Shown: positions 1 to 13,778, counted from the first letter of the stretch. The stretch is 64,000 nt of DNA from Ligula intestinalis (GCA_036362985.1 JAYGXS010000004.1:6714277-6778276); one strand, 5' to 3'. The notes: generated by a model not told the origin, from the letters alone. A program made the numbers and translations.

Positions 1-3000
1 TGCTCATCGCGCACATTTCTCGAACTTAATTAGTCATCTCATCTGAACCGGCGGACTGTCACATCCTTGTCTGGCACAAGCAATCCTTCTTTTAAGACGT
101 TTACTGCCATGGCTTAATCTCCTTTCAGGGTAGTGATTATTTTTGAAACCTTGAAACAAACGGCAAACTGAATCTGTTTTATTCTAGAAAAAATACCCTT
201 TTGGGTTGTAGTAAAAGGACTATCTTATACTAAAAAAGTAAACATAAGAAAAGTCAGTGTTTAAAAAATATTGACTGATATGCAATCTGCTGATAGTTGC
301 GATAAATTGCATCCAATTCTTTAAGGTCTCTAGGTGACTCAATTGTGTTTAATTTTTAAGAACACCCTGTACTTAAACAACTTTGTTGTTCAGAAATTTT
401 GCTGCTTTTACATATCGGACCCGATTGTAAATGAGGCTGAAATACAAAATCCTTTCCTTTCGAAATAGAAATTGTGAGGATAATTCATGCTTGATGTTTC
501 CATCTACAAATGCTTGTGACGCGAAAAGTAAAATAACTTAGAATAAATAGCGATTACCCGTACTTCGAACGTTAGTGCGTGGTATCAGATGATGGTTACG
601 CTTCTGTGTAGGTTTTATCTTGAACACATGAAATAATACGATTATCAATCTGACTGGCAAACTTAAGTTAAAGGAAAAATATTTGTTAAACACTAGAAAA
701 AAACATTCATATCTCGTTTAGCAGGTTAAAGCTGGCAAACTCATACCTCTAAATATAGCCTTATTTAGAAATATGACTATTAAACTTAAATTAGTTTTCT
801 GCAGTCGTAATTGCATTCCTCTTTTTAAGCATATATTAAGCGGATCTTAATCTATAGCAAGGGAACTTAACGATGACACAAGAAGGATTGAGAGTGTTAT
901 AAACAAGCTTTTGTATAGTGAATCCATATTAGAAAGTTATATTGTACGGGACAGCAATTTCGCTTCAATATTAGAATGGATAATTGTAGTCACTGGTTCA
1001 ATGATCACTCTATGTCTATCGTCCTAAGAAATCCGAAAAAGGCCAATATGGATTTTTTAAGTTTTCGTCTTATTCGTAGAAGACTGCGCACTTTCTTTAG
1101 CCATTTTGGACTTACTTAAGGATATTTTTAACCAAACTTCAACTCCAGTCTCGTTTAAACGCCGAATTGAAGGTAAAAACGGTTAACTGGCACATAACTA
1201 AGGCTCCTCGTTTTCAGCGCAATAACGTCAATTGAGTCGAAGGCGTAATTTGTTCGTGGTAACGCAAAGAAAGCCCACTTTGTGCTTTGAAAGGTGGCCT
1301 TTGTTAGCACAGCGGCCTCTGTTAGCTAACCGCAAAACATCCGCTGCAAAACTGGAGATATGATGTGTCCCCTAAACAACATACTTAAGTAACATTTTTA
1401 GAAAATTTCATTGTTTCACATGCATAGAAAGTATTAATTGCTGGTCTTATCAAAGCTTTTTTTAAGTATGTTCAGAAGGCAACAGTTAGAGAAGAGCATC
1501 ACGGTTCCTGCAATAGGCGCTAAAAAAATTAGCGATATGTATCGTGTAAGGAACGCAGGACCTTAACACAAAAGTAAAGCTATGCTGACCAGACTTCACA
1601 ACTTCGTTAAGGAACGTTGAATGTTAAAATTTTGAAACATAAGTATCAAATTAGTAGAGGCATTCATTTTGTCAGTAAGCAAATTATAGCAATGTAGATA
1701 ACTAAGTAATAAATAACCCAACCATGCAGAAGTTCAAAACTCCGCTCAAGAAAATCAAAGCAAAAACACACTGCTCAAAAAACAAGGGGATATGTAGAAT
1801 GGAAGCTGGCTAATTACTGACTGCTTAGTGATTTATTTTTAAATTTTAGCAATATAATTCATTCAAAATATAACCTTTATGCATTTTTTTCGATATGATT
1901 AGATAAAAGGAAACATTTTCATGTTTATTTTCCTACTTTACACTGCACATCAGCACAGCTAACTGGAACGATGCGAATAATTAAATTCAATACAATTTGC
2001 AGAGACAATCTTTAATGCCCTACTTTCGGCAAATTAATGTACGTTTTCTAACATAAATAAAGTAAGCCATTGCAAAATCATCGCAGTAGCGTATACAAAT
2101 ATGCCAAAAACTTTCTAGCGTGCTCTATTATATTTATATTTAACCCTGCCATTCGCTCTATCGCTGAAGAAATATAAACCTCCAGCGCTCGCATACACCC
2201 ACAACAAAAATATAATTCGAAGCTCAAATGCTCCTTAACACAGTTGCATTTCCTATGTCTTGCCTCAAAACTCATTCTATGATTTAAAATGCATTTTTGC
2301 ATTCTAACGTTCTTATATATAGAATGACATCCCACCCCTTATTTAAAATGTCCAGGCTTGTAGTCAATACTAAATTATTTTAAGGTTTCCAACGGGATAT
2401 GTGCCCATGTCTGCAAATAAAAATGTTCTTGAAGAAGAGCTAGCCGGTGAATATTATGACAGTAGTTCGGGAGTAGCAGAAACCAAAATATACAAATTTC
2501 AAATTTTATAAGGTAAAAATTCCCATTTTTTCATATTAAATCTCTCATGTATTTGACCTGATGAAATAAGCAATTAATTTTTAAAATGACAGTTCTAATG
2601 GTGCTCTGCTTCTGCTTCGATTATTATCCTTCGCCATAACTAGTAGCCTGCAAATATTACAGGCCAGAGGAATTATTTGTGTTGTTAAAATTTGTCTATA
2701 AAAAATTCAAAAAGAGAGCTTATATATAATGCAAAAACGTTACGCAGCAAAGCACACCGCGTTCAAGTTATCTCAGACTGGCCATCTAAATTTCCATCTC
2801 TACGCTTCTCCAGTTCGTTCCAAGTTGATGCTTTTCATTTCTGCAAGTGAACTGTTCGACCGCATCTCTTAAGTACATGGATAAGCTATTTAAAATGCAA
2901 ATTCCAAAGTTGTTTTATCTAGAATGACAACCAAACTTTTTTCAGAATATGAAAGAGCATAGCATATAAACAAACTGATTGACTTTTAGTCTTAAAAATA

Positions 3001-6000
3001 TAAAAAAATCTTACCAGATTATATCTCAATAAAAAGTAATTATAGATGGCTGTTAAGGTGAAAAATATTTCACATATGGTATGGAAAATGTAGGGACTGC
3101 ATGCATTTAGTCTCAAAAATGGGATACCAAAAATTTCACTGCCCGTGATATAGGTGCATATATATTGGATTTCAAGGATATTGGAGGTAGGGTGAGGGTT
3201 AGCGGTAGGAGGAAAGGAGGATTTAAAACGGGTGATACGCTTAAACTTTTACTCATAGTTAGGAAATGGAGTAGTTGCTCAAATCGATCTGCTTCATAGG
3301 GAGAGGGGGTTTGCATACTTGCGTCGTGAACCCTGGAGTGATCTCGTTCGAAAATAGTGACCCCTGTGTTTACTCAAGGGATCATGCAGAAGCAGCTCTG
3401 ATTAAAAATAAGCAACAAGTGGTGGCATTGAGGAACAGCCACTCCTGTTAATAGAAATGCAACCGTCCCGCAGGGTACAGTAGTCGCCAAAGACCATGCA
3501 ACTTTCGTGATGAAATTGGACTTGGTACTTTGGCGTATATTTATTAGCACTATTTTGATTCATTCACTTAATTGAATCCCACGAAAGCCTTTTACTAAGT
3601 TCAATTATCATTTTATTTAGATTTATTAAGAGAAATGGCAATTAATTTTGGGAAAATTGGGAAGAGATTTCCTACGCTACTACGAATGAGGGAAACAAAC
3701 TGCAAGTTAATGTCGATTTTACGATAAAAGAACTTCAAAATAAGTAAAATAGGTATAGAAGTTTTTTCTTCCAGAACTGGAAAAGTTTATCCAATTTTGT
3801 TCAGAGTTGAATCTGAAGCCAAGTAAAGGAATCAAATTTATTTGCATTATCATTGCAGATTTGTATTTAAAAGATTATTTTAATCTATCTGTTGTAGTTT
3901 ATTTGCACAAAATGCAGTAACAGAAGACTGTTTGTTTTAAGGCACTTATAATGCTCATTTTTTCCTTGCACAAAAACAAAATGCCAAACATGTTTACACG
4001 AATTTAAGACAAAGAAGGTCTTATTGAATGTAAGTCGTGTATAAAAAGTTTCATTTATAGGTAACTTTCCCTTTTTGCGTTATTTGGAAACTAAATAAAC
4101 CAAAGAATAGAAAGTATTTCAAAAATGGCAATGGTTATGGCCAGTTTTTTTAGAATTTGCAAGCATAGAACCGATGGTCGAATTAATCCACTCATGCAAA
4201 AAATAATTCATTATAAAGTGCAAAGAAAGTTCTTTCATCTCCAGTCAAATTGAATCGTTTATCTTCAGGAAACTTGAAGAAATTCTCAAAATTCTCAAAC
4301 TTCATTGTAACATTACGTTGGAAAATGTAAATGAACGCAAAAGTTCGGCAGCCAAATATCTAATCAAAGTACTTTCTAAGAAGCAAACTCTTACGGAAAG
4401 TTTTGTTATTAATCTAAGGCACAAGTCCACTGTGGACAAGATTCACTGTCAGCAATGTGGATTGCTCTTTTGAAGCATTTTTTAATATCAGAACCGCTGC
4501 CGTATGCATTAAAACTAATCTCGGTAAACAAATATCATCCAATAAATACTCTCCATGCAAATCTTATTTTAAAGGTTTGGGAGTAAATTTCGAACAGATA
4601 CGAAATTTATTAATTTATCAATGAACACAGTTTAAACATGGAAAAAATAATGACAATTTTGTCAACGACATTCCTTATACACTTATTCAGTAACGGTAAA
4701 ATTGAAAGAATATTTTGACTGAAGAAAGTTCCTTCTAAATAAAGAAAGTGGTTGCTTCAAGTTTTCAACTCAATACAATAGCTTAATTTGTTATTCTAAA
4801 TTATAGCTCTTTTTTACGTCTCTAAAACCACGGGATCATCGAGAAAATGCTATTTTTCTTTACAAACACTTAAAGTTCTTTTAAGTACTTGATGTGCGTA
4901 ATGCTGTTTATTATTGTTCCTAAGTTTTCCTAAATGCATTCAAACTGGTATTCGAGTAATGATCATAATTATACATAATTATGAAACTTGCAGGGTCTTT
5001 GGCAACTACTGTATTTTCAGTAAAACTAATCTACGTCAAAAACCTTAGAAAGATGGAGAGGTTGGTTTATACGGGCCTCGGAATGCTTTGCATACGTTTC
5101 TAAGTGGATGGTGGTCTTACCTGTCCATGTGCTCGTACATTTTTTAACTTTCGCTACAAGTCGCAATTATTGTTTCCTTAAGAAATTCCAGCGGACAATA
5201 TGCATTTTGCAATACAAACGAACAGTTTAAAATGTTATATTTATTAATACAAGTTTTGCCTGTGAAAAAAGGAAGAATTAACCATATTCGTTTTCTGCGT
5301 TTCAGAAGAAATTGATCAACACAGTACTATACGCGAATCTTACAGAGATCACCGTTATCCACTTACAGTTATATAAATGTAAGAAATAAAATGTTACAAG
5401 CGAATTTTATGGACATCATACCAGAAGTCATAAAGTTAAAATACCGTTTTCAAAGTTTAAATATATTGCTCAAGTTTAACTTCTGCTGGGGTTGTTTTCT
5501 TACACACAAAAATTTAATGAGCCGGAATTAATTATCTGCCCTTGCTTTGCAGACATTTTAAGAACACTGAAGCATTGCGCTTTAGCTCGTAAATTGCTGT
5601 AACGTTGTAATGGATTTGCACGGCTGGTCGACCACTTTTACGTGCACTTAATTTAGCCCAGTTGGTAGAATCCGATTGAATGTAGTGAAAAAAGAGATGA
5701 CTGTCGTCGTACGAGTAATTTGCTATCATCCAGTGTTTGGCCCTCTTTCGGAATTGTGGACGGTCGTATTTAAGTTGCAGGAAATGTTGCTGCTACCCTC
5801 TGTTTGCTATTATAACTTATTTATCGCCATTGTCAAAGAAATAACGAGAAAAGAAGCGTATCCCAGCATATATTTACTTGGAAAGAGGTAAGGCGTTTCC
5901 CCAGATTAGTGATGGCGGGAGTTTAAAGAGAATTTCGTCTCTTGTAAAAACATTTTTCTAACGTTTCTGTGTATCAATTTGATTTTGTTATTACTATTAG

Positions 6001-8780
6001 GTTTCCACATTATTAAGAGAGGACGGCAGAAAGGAATTAGTCCTTCAGTTTATTGCGCGACGTCGTCAGTAAATTGTCAAGGTTACTGGAGATGGTCCTC
6101 GCAGACATAAAACATTTTCCTCTCATTTTGTTTTGGAAACAACAAACTGACTGAAAAGCAGGAAAATGGCTAATTATCCAGTTCTCTGAGTAGATCACTA
6201 TGCATGGGGTATTTGAATTTGTCTTGCAAGTGCTGCTCATTCCTGACTGGTAACTTAAAGCAAAAATGCATACTGGAAATGAGACTTGAAATTTTTGTGT
6301 GAGAAGTGATGACATGGAGAAAAGCTGACATTTGTAGTAGTGCAGTGCATGATTCGATTACAGCTGTGTCCTTTTGAAATAGAACACACTGGATACGAAA
6401 AATGTTGTTCAATATGTGCACGTAAAATTGACCTTTGTGAACTGCCTTTTTAAAAAGCATAGCACTTGGTTAATAAGGTAGTTTCAATGTACACGTTGAT
6501 AAGTGTGAAAGGCAATTATATCGGTTAACACCTACTGTGCTCATCTAATAAAATAAAACATCACATCTAATTATATTTTCTGATAGCCAATAATTTTGAC
6601 AAAATGGTTAAGAATTTGATATCATGATTTTTGGGCCTGTGAATCATGTTTGCATGGGGAATAAATAGGGTGCAATGTTGACGCAGTCAACGCGATTCCT
6701 GGATAGATCATGCCAAGATAATTGTCACTTAAAAGCGTCAATGTATATGTCAGTAGGTTTCTGTTTTTTTTATTTAGTTCATATTCCTCGTTAGCTGCCC
6801 AACAACTAAGCTATAATTTTTGTTTTTATGTTTGTTTTATTAGAAAAGGCATCTTCAAAACGTATTTCGAAGGTAAAATGTGCTTTTGATTAACAGCAAA
6901 CTGATTACAAACATAGAATATTTGAAATTTTATTTATAACAAATTCACCAGTGGCAACTATTATCCCGGGGCTAAGTTATTATATTTTTATCAATCTAGA
7001 TAACTTTGAGCATTTTCCCGGAAACATTTACAAGTAAGTGATATGAGACGAGAAGAATAATGAGTACTGACTGTCCCACAGTTGCAGATAAATATGCTAA
7101 GATGCAGAAAAGTGAAATTTGTTTGTGGGGCACTTCCAAACTTAACTCCAACTGATAATCAGACGGCTGCATATTTGAACCAATATTCATCTACTAACAT
7201 TTGGAGTTCAGATTACACCCATACTAGCGGAAATCACCAGGTAGTTAGAGCAAACATGCTTGCCGTTTCAGGACACGTCTGCAGTTGAGCGCCGGGTCCT
7301 GTACCATTGTGAGCGAAGCCGTATGGGTTTAAAAACCTGAAGCTACATTGAAAACGAATGGCCGGTCATGCAGCATCTACGGAGGGGAAGAACATTAGTG
7401 CCCAGTCCGTGACCCAATGGATATGAACCAATCAAATCTTCAGTTTCGACAACGGCTGCGGATTGCTTGAAACATGGCTTCCTTGATTGTCGTCTATTTG
7501 CATGAGCTGCCTTTTCTTGAATTGTTTGTGACGAGCTTCATATGTAGACACAAGGCGGACTCGCGGACAACCACAGTTCACCAGGGAACGTTTTATTAGA
7601 AACAGGACCAAGCAGATATTACAAAAATAACGTGTGATGAAAATGCGGTAAGTGCCGCCTCGGGCAGTAAAAGCAGGTGTGCACGGAACACATTTATTTA
7701 TACGCTAGTAGAGGGATGCATATGGATACTGCCCTATTAATTTGATTATATCCGTGGTCGTTTATTACCCTTATCGGATACTGTTTATGCTTATGGTTTG
7801 TTGGTGTGACTTCGTAGATTTTGGGCAATAAAGTCACCGTTCTTCCTCAGATACGTTTAAAAATACAAAAAATTAAATTTAAATAAAATAAAATAAAAAT
7901 AATATAATTCAAATTAATATTGCAGAATTTTAATCAGATTTCAATTTCTGTTTTTTTGGTTTGCGCCTATGAGCGAGTACATTTATAGTAGGTAAAGAAT
8001 AAAACGCAATAAAAATATTCAAATAAGACAGTTTCGTCCATGCGGTGAACATTAAGATGAAATTATATGAATCTGTATCAGTTTATTGATGGAGAGATAG
8101 GCAAACTCTTTTAACTTCCCATTGGTATTTCCAATAATAATTTCTTTAAATAGTGAGCTACTTATAATATTCAATTTGTTACATACAGCGGTTAATTTTT
8201 GTGTCTCGTGATGGCTGGCACCCTTCAAAAGGTAAAGCTTTGCAGACTTCAATAAGGACCAAGCTAGTTGGTGGCATGCATACTTCGGAAGATGGTTTTT
8301 TTCTGCAAAAAAACACCTCTTTTATTTATTGTATGTAATTATTTACAATATCTACAGCACAGGTACTAGCTGAAAGACCTAACTATGGGTTTCGCTAGTC
8401 TTCTGCCGCTGCTTGACATGGCTGTGAGAGGTCCGGCTCATCAGTGAGCTCCTCAGCGGGCTCCTCAGCTTACCCTGCTTGCTTGCAAGTTTAAATAGTG
8501 CATTTGCAAAGTCAGCTTCTTAGAAAAAAATAATTTCTAACTTGCAGGAGATCAGTATATCTTCAAGGGTCTATATGTGTACGATAAATAGCAATATAAA
8601 ATTATGCTGTTATCTGCCTCTTGCCAGCGCGTGCATATAATACTGCTGTCCCACACTGACTGATGGGCGCTTGGCTCAAACATATACATTATATTTGAAT
8701 GAATGCTTTTATATGCGGAATACATGACCGATATCGAGATCCAAAATTTCAATTGCATACATATACATTCTGATTTGTCG
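1..8780. other. AT-rich non-coding stretch
   Basis: I see no gene, RNA gene or recognisable transposon here. Open frames are all under about 100 codons, overlap on opposite strands and show no family motif. The composition is uniformly AT-rich with many short A and T runs; the most extreme part is the A/T tract around 7862-7920. It could be intergenic or intronic sequence; the sequence alone does not decide. The region becomes element-rich only beyond about 8.8 kb. Confidence 0.6.
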
Positions 8781-8799
8781 AGAATATGCGAGGCTCAGT

Positions 8800-9822
8800 T
8801 AACTGAATAGAAGAAGGTAAGACGTTCCATGGAACCAGGAGTGTATTTGTCTGACGTGTCAAACTCTTCTGTGAACTTCATGTCAAGGAATAAAAAAACA
8901 TACAGCTCACAGTATATTTAACTCGGTCCCGCTGGGCTTGATTTCTGTCCTTGATCTGCTCGCGCAACGCGAGGTAAGCATCAGTAAGCTCGACATGCCA
9001 CGTAATTGAGCCCGTGCGTTAATGTCATGCTTTCTGCAGTAAGCGTGAAGTTTGGTCGTCTGACCGACTAATTATTCGCACGCGTTGGAAGTTGAAGCTG
9101 TGACCTGGCGTAGATGCGTCGGCGGCCACAATGGAAAGCTTTTCGATCCTTTGCACGACGAGTTCATGCTGGTGCGTTCTCGCGAGAATCCGTTTGCCGA
9201 TTTAACCAACATAATTGGCTTGACCACAAAGACAATCGATGTGGCAAATGACACCAGACTTTTGGTTAACGGGTCCTGGGCCCTTGGGCCGCATAAGTTG
9301 CCTGCGCATTGTTGCTTCTGGTCTATGAGCAACGCCAATCCCAAATTTGCTGACCTGTCGAGCGAATCTTCAGAAACACCAGCAATATAAGGTATTTCTC
9401 GCCAGCGTGTCGGCTTTGGCTGTCCCGTTAGTTTTCTTTGTTCGGATCCTCACCTGCATATTTCGACAAATGCGCCAGGATAGCCATTAATTGTGAAAAG
9501 TTTCAGCAGATACTGGACCTCGGCCTTTTTGTCGGCTGGTTCACTGCAGTGGGTTTCTACCCGGTGATAAAGCTACGTTTGTGAGAGACATGATGGTTGC
9601 TGAGGTTACTCAGGATGCGAGAGGGGTTTGTTGCTATCCTGTAAACTGTTGCTTTGACTTCCCCACCGTCTTAATTGCACACAAGCACGTTGAGGAATGG
9701 CAACTGGCAGTCTTCTTCTTCCTCCAGCGTGAACTGGATGCCCGGGTAGATCAAGTACAGATTCTCTGTGAACTGCCCAATCTTGCCTTGATGAATGATG
9801 ACAAACGTGAAGCAACAATTTG
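8800..9822 (-). pseudogene. Penelope-like retroelement fragment (RT C-terminus, linker, GIY-YIG, 3' end)
   Basis: Read on the minus strand from about 9822 downward. First comes the end of a PLE reverse transcriptase: QLPFLNVLV, then an ATVYRIATNPSRIL...NHH.SHKRS stretch matching the usual LPFLDVLV...YRK.TNT...SNHP..HK pattern. A connector follows, then FGIGVAHRPEAT and RQLMRPKGP, then the start of a GIY-YIG domain (SGVICHIDCLCGQANYVG) and its tail (HSFNFQRVRIISRSDDQTS...LREQIKDR). In-frame stops and at least two frame changes make it non-functional. The last 130 bases (8800-8930) match the 3' end of the plus-strand copy next door, including a CACTCCTGGT...CTTCTTCT block. In life PLEs copy RNA into DNA at cut sites. 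The N-terminal two thirds of the RT are missing. Confidence 0.85.
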
Positions 9823-10305
9823 CAGGCAACTTATGCGGCCTAAGGACCCACTAGCCGTTTACCAAAAGTCTGGTGTCATCTACCGCATCGACTGTCGTTG
9901 TGGTCAGGATAGTTATGTTAGTGAAACTGGCAAAAGGGTTCTCAGGAGAATGCACCAGAATGAACTTGCCGTGCGACGGAAGGACAAGCCGCCCACGCAT
10001 TCACGCCAGGGCATGATTTCGACTTCGAACGCGTGCGCATACTGGGTCGATCAGATGACCGAACTTCATGCCTGCTGCAGAGAGCATGGCATTCACGCGC
10101 GGACTCAATTAATAGGCATATCGAGCTTCCTGATTGCTACCTCACGTTGCGCAAGCAGATCGAGAGCAGAGGTCAATCCCGGCAGGACCGTGTTAAATCC
10201 ACTGTGAGCTCTACGTTTTTCATTCATTGACAATGAGCTCGCGGAAGCGTTCGAAACGTCGGATAAATGCACTCCTGGTCCCAGAGACCGTCTAAACTTC
10301 TTCTG
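9795..10305 (+). pseudogene. Penelope-like retroelement fragment (GIY-YIG domain and 3' end)
   Basis: The frame begins near REATICRQLMRPKDPL and runs through SGVIYRIDCRCGQDSYVSET, the Y-x-I-x-C...Y-V core of a GIY-YIG nuclease. It continues with a domain tail, RVRILGRSDDRTSCLL then SINRHIELPDCYLTLR, typical of the PLE C-terminus. One frame change falls near 10020 and the conserved W/E region is altered. Past the stop, the GTTCGAAACGTCGGATAAA segment (about 10243-10261) and the block to 10305 look like the element's 3' terminus and match the neighbouring minus copy. The element lies head-to-head with that copy, the two almost touching at 9795-9822. It is the same subfamily as its neighbour and contains no RT. 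Confidence 0.85.
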
Positions 10306-10985
10306 TACACACCCATTCTGCGGTGGCAAGGCACTGCTGAAGTTCGAGTCAATGATGCGCGCCGTACTCGAGCTGAATGAAGGCAGAATGAATTCGACAC
10401 ATACTGTATCAGTCTTCCGGTATTTGCTTTCATCTTTCCTCTCTTTTATATTTATATAAAGAATAACATTGCAGAAAAACTCATACTGGTATTGTTTAGT
10501 AGCCATCCTCAGCTAGTCATACCCAACTGAAGTAATTTCCCAGAAACTGGTGTCCTGCGCAAGTTACGGATCAAGGACCCTTTTAGAAAGAGATTCAACG
10601 CTCCAAACATTGTGCCATGGGCTCGCTGTCGGGCCGGTCTTTGGTCGGGTCGAGTGTGAGCTCCAAAGGTTACATAGACGGATGATTGTGTTCTCTAGGT
10701 GATCAGTATATATGCACTAACTGATCTTGATACTATATATTTTTCTCACATTCTTCTGCAATCCACCCATCAGCATTTTTCCCTTTCCACGTTTTAGGAT
10801 GTTCAGTACGGCTTTCCATGTGTCAACCCTTATAGACTGCGCAATTTATTGCAGACTATATTTCCTATCTGTCTGCATTCCATCTTCCTTTCTCCTCCTC
10901 CTCACATTCATTGCATTAGTAAATCATCTAAATTTGGACCATTCGGACCAGTCTGACGTCTGTCTAGCGCAGAAAATTCACTTCT
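10306..10985. other. Unassigned spacer
   Basis: About 0.7 kb between the PLE 3' end and the fold-back element. Short open frames exist on both strands but none shows a domain or signal I recognise. Confidence 0.5.
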
Positions 10986-11168
10986 GTGGTCCGGCTTACA
11001 GAAGACGCCGTTGATCATGCAATATTTAAACATATGCGGAAGACTAATACACTTTCGCTAATCGGAATTGACTCCAGTTGTGATTCTGATTATTGTGTAG
11101 TCTATTCTGAAGTCATTTCACTCATACAAGGAAAATGGCTTTTCAAAGAGCTTCATTTCGACTCCTAG
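10986..11168 (+). other. Short open frame in left arm of fold-back element A
   Basis: About 60 codons ending in TAG. The readable core is DHAIFKHMRKTNTLSL followed by GIDSSCDSDYCVVYSEVI. The right arm (minus strand, 11746-11931) keeps the same frame with DHAIFRQMRKAYTLSL and GIDSSCDTDYRVVYSEVI. There is no ATG at the left edge (it opens on GTG), so it may be an exon-like piece or the tail of a lost transposase frame. I do not recognise the family. Whether it is ever translated is unknown. Confidence 0.4.
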
Positions 11169-11745
11169 CAAAACGCATCTATTGTAAAAACTGACAACTT
11201 AAGTATTAAGCCATTTTATCATTGATTTTGACTGCCTTTATAAATTTAAATATATTTTTTTGGAAAACATGAACGAAAAGTTTATTTTTTGTACATGTTT
11301 GATAGCAAATTACGCCTTCTTTAAATTTTATACTTGAAAGATAGCTTCGGTTTTAAAAAGAATTTGCCGAATTTCCGAAAAAATTTTTAAACTTTTGACT
11401 GTTTTACTCGAATTCAAGGTTAAGAAAATATTGAAATAGATGTGGCACATATTTTATGCAGTTCAGATAGCGTTAATAAACTGACAGATACAAGGTTTGA
11501 TGAATAAACACCTCACAGTTGTAGAAAAGCTCATAATTAGCAATATTTTAAACCCGAAAGCTACCCTTACTTTAAGTATAAAATTTAAAGAAGGCCTCAT
11601 TTGCTATCAAACCCGTACAAGAAAAAATTTCTCATGTATGTTTTCCATAACATATATTTAAATTTACAAAGGCAGTCAAAATAAATGATACAAATGCATA
11701 TTTCTTAATTAGTCAGTTTTTACAATCGATACGTTTTGCTTGGAG

Positions 11746-11931
11746 TCAAAACGAAGATTTTTTTAAAAACCGGCATCCTTTCATGACTGGAATGACTTCA
11801 GAATATACTACACGATAATCAGTATCACAACTGGAGTCAATTCCGTTTAGCGAAAGAGTATAAGCCTTTCGCATCTGTCGAAATATTGCATGATCAATGG
11901 CGTCTACTGTACTATCAGTCTGTTGGACCAA
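11746..11931 (-). other. Short open frame in right arm of fold-back element A
   Basis: Mirror partner of the frame in the left arm: about 60 codons, same reading frame, with differences spread among codon positions. It opens on TTG, not ATG. It reads DAIDHAIFRQMRKAY near its start and ends shortly after a lysine-rich tail. The agreement between arms could come from arm-to-arm gene conversion as well as from selection. Confidence 0.4.
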
Positions 11932-13778
11932 AAACAGACATCGCTTGCGGGTATAGGGGAATTACTTGTGCGCCGCAACTGGCAGACGGAGACGTGATTT
12001 TTTCTACCTGCGTGCATACGCACATGCACCTAGCACAACATATCTAACTATCCCGTGTTATTGCCCAAAATGATTTGCGCTTGTGCGATGGCAGCCATAA
12101 CGGGTTTGCCTATAGTAACAAATAGGCGAGTTTCAATTACTGTTCCGAAAAATAAGAAGATCTGATTGCTGGAAGAAGGAATGCATTTAGCTGAAGTTAC
12201 AGCTTACCATTCATTATCGGTGATTGCATCTGATGTTGCGTTGGAGTGACGATGCGAAATGGTTTTCTCAACTAGATGCATGTTCCAGGGATCACATCTT
12301 ACTTTCTGATACGGGGTTTCTTGATGGCTAACATGAACACGTTAATGCATAGATTGCTAACAGCATATAAAACAGCATATGAAATAGGAACAGGATTGGT
12401 CCAGCGAGAATTATGACTAGTCTATACGTAAATAAACATTTGTAAGTCAAGCAGAACAAGCAAACCAGACTTGTTTCTGAACCCGTTTTCTCCTGATATC
12501 TCTGATTAAGAATCCGCGTTGAATGTCGATACGTCAGGCAAGTACATTCCTGTCCCAGCGATTGCATCTTATGCTTCCCAGGCAAGGCGAAGTTGGGTGA
12601 GGATGCACGAGTTAATATAAAGTGCCATCAGAGCATGTAAAATTATTAAACGCGGTAAAGATTAAATGCAAGTAAATGAAATGAGATTTCGGCAAAATAA
12701 TATGTGCTGGGGAAGAAGTGAAAGAAGACTTTATTCATAACCTGTTGGAACTACCCGATCGGTCACAAACACAGCTGCTTAAAACCGGAGCATCGAGATG
12801 CACTGCAGCGAGGTAGAAGAAAAATATGCTGAATTAAATAATCTTCGAGGGTTGCTAAGAACGAATGGCCACCCGCACAATTTTGTCGACCACTGCATAC
12901 ACATACGAGCCAAAAAGTTTCACGAGCTCTTCTGTACATGAAGAATGTATCTTAAGCCGTCAGCCACCTGCGCAAAGGTCAGCGCCAACCATCAGGCGCC
13001 AGATCATGACGCAGAGGACCCACTGTTATGGCAGTAAATGGCTGGATTCGTTAATATTACTCATTCTCCCAAAGGACGTATTTCCTTGAACTTAATTCCA
13101 GAGTTTCGCTAATGGATGGCCCTTGTCACAGGATAATCAATGGGACCTTAGGTTGAGAAAGGCTCCATTAGAAAACCATTCTGCTTTCTTAAATCAATTA
13201 AGGCAGGAAAAGACTTTTACTAACATAAGAACGTACCGTGTAGCTAAAAGACTTACAAAAAATGCCGTGATGGACTTATGCTCAAAGTTGCTGTGGAGCA
13301 GTGTGCGTCCACTGCAACAGGAATAACGTAACCGGAAGGTAATTTTGTCGTGCAAGCATAAACCCCCTGAAACGAAGAATGGAGAGCGCTCTTTCATTAT
13401 TTTCTTATGGCTGCACTGATAGCAAACCTACTCTATTCACCGTTTTAACGAGTGAGCGTCATTAATTTGGGCAAAATCCGTTAGCGAATGACCGCAATGA
13501 ACCTACTGTCGTTGCAGGAAATTGTGTACTACGGAATAAGCACCTTAAAAAGGAGCTTTACAAAATGCTTCAGCACACTTTTATATTCAACATCAAAATG
13601 AGGTTTCAATGTGCTGGGGAAAACAGTAAACATATGTTTGCCTTGTCTGGCACTATTCTGTGAAGTGGTGTTTGTCTGTTAAAAAGCCAATTTTCATAAA
13701 ACTTCGGTGATGAGACATGTCCTACAACATTACAATGTTCCCTTAGCATTGTAAACGATGGCAGTGGCCTTGCGGGGA
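11932..13778. other. Unassigned stretch
   Basis: I see no recognisable gene or repeat. Small frames at 12865-13089 and 13123-13326 (plus strand) are under 80 codons and show no family motif. Confidence 0.5.

Larger units (their letters stand above)
10986..11931. repeat. Fold-back (long inverted repeat) element, copy A
   Basis: Two arms of about 360 bases (10986-11345 and, inverted, 11568-11931) flank a centre of about 220 bases. The arms align almost end to end, from TGGTCC at the outer tip to CTTCTTTAAATTTTATACTT at the inner tip. A second copy of the same arms and centre lies at 34773-36728, so this is a mobile family and not a one-off palindrome. The centre is present in the opposite orientation in copy B, as expected if the loop flips. 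No transposase is visible, so it is presumably non-autonomous. Each arm carries a short open frame (described separately). The superfamily is unknown. Confidence 0.85.

Noticed and set aside
9085..9390. Plus-strand frame of 101 codons
   Set aside because: It is the antisense shadow of the minus-strand PLE, whose motifs are clear.
10986..11931. Long palindrome as an assembly artefact
   Set aside because: The arms differ at many positions and the same structure recurs at 34.8-36.7 kb, so it is a real repeat family.
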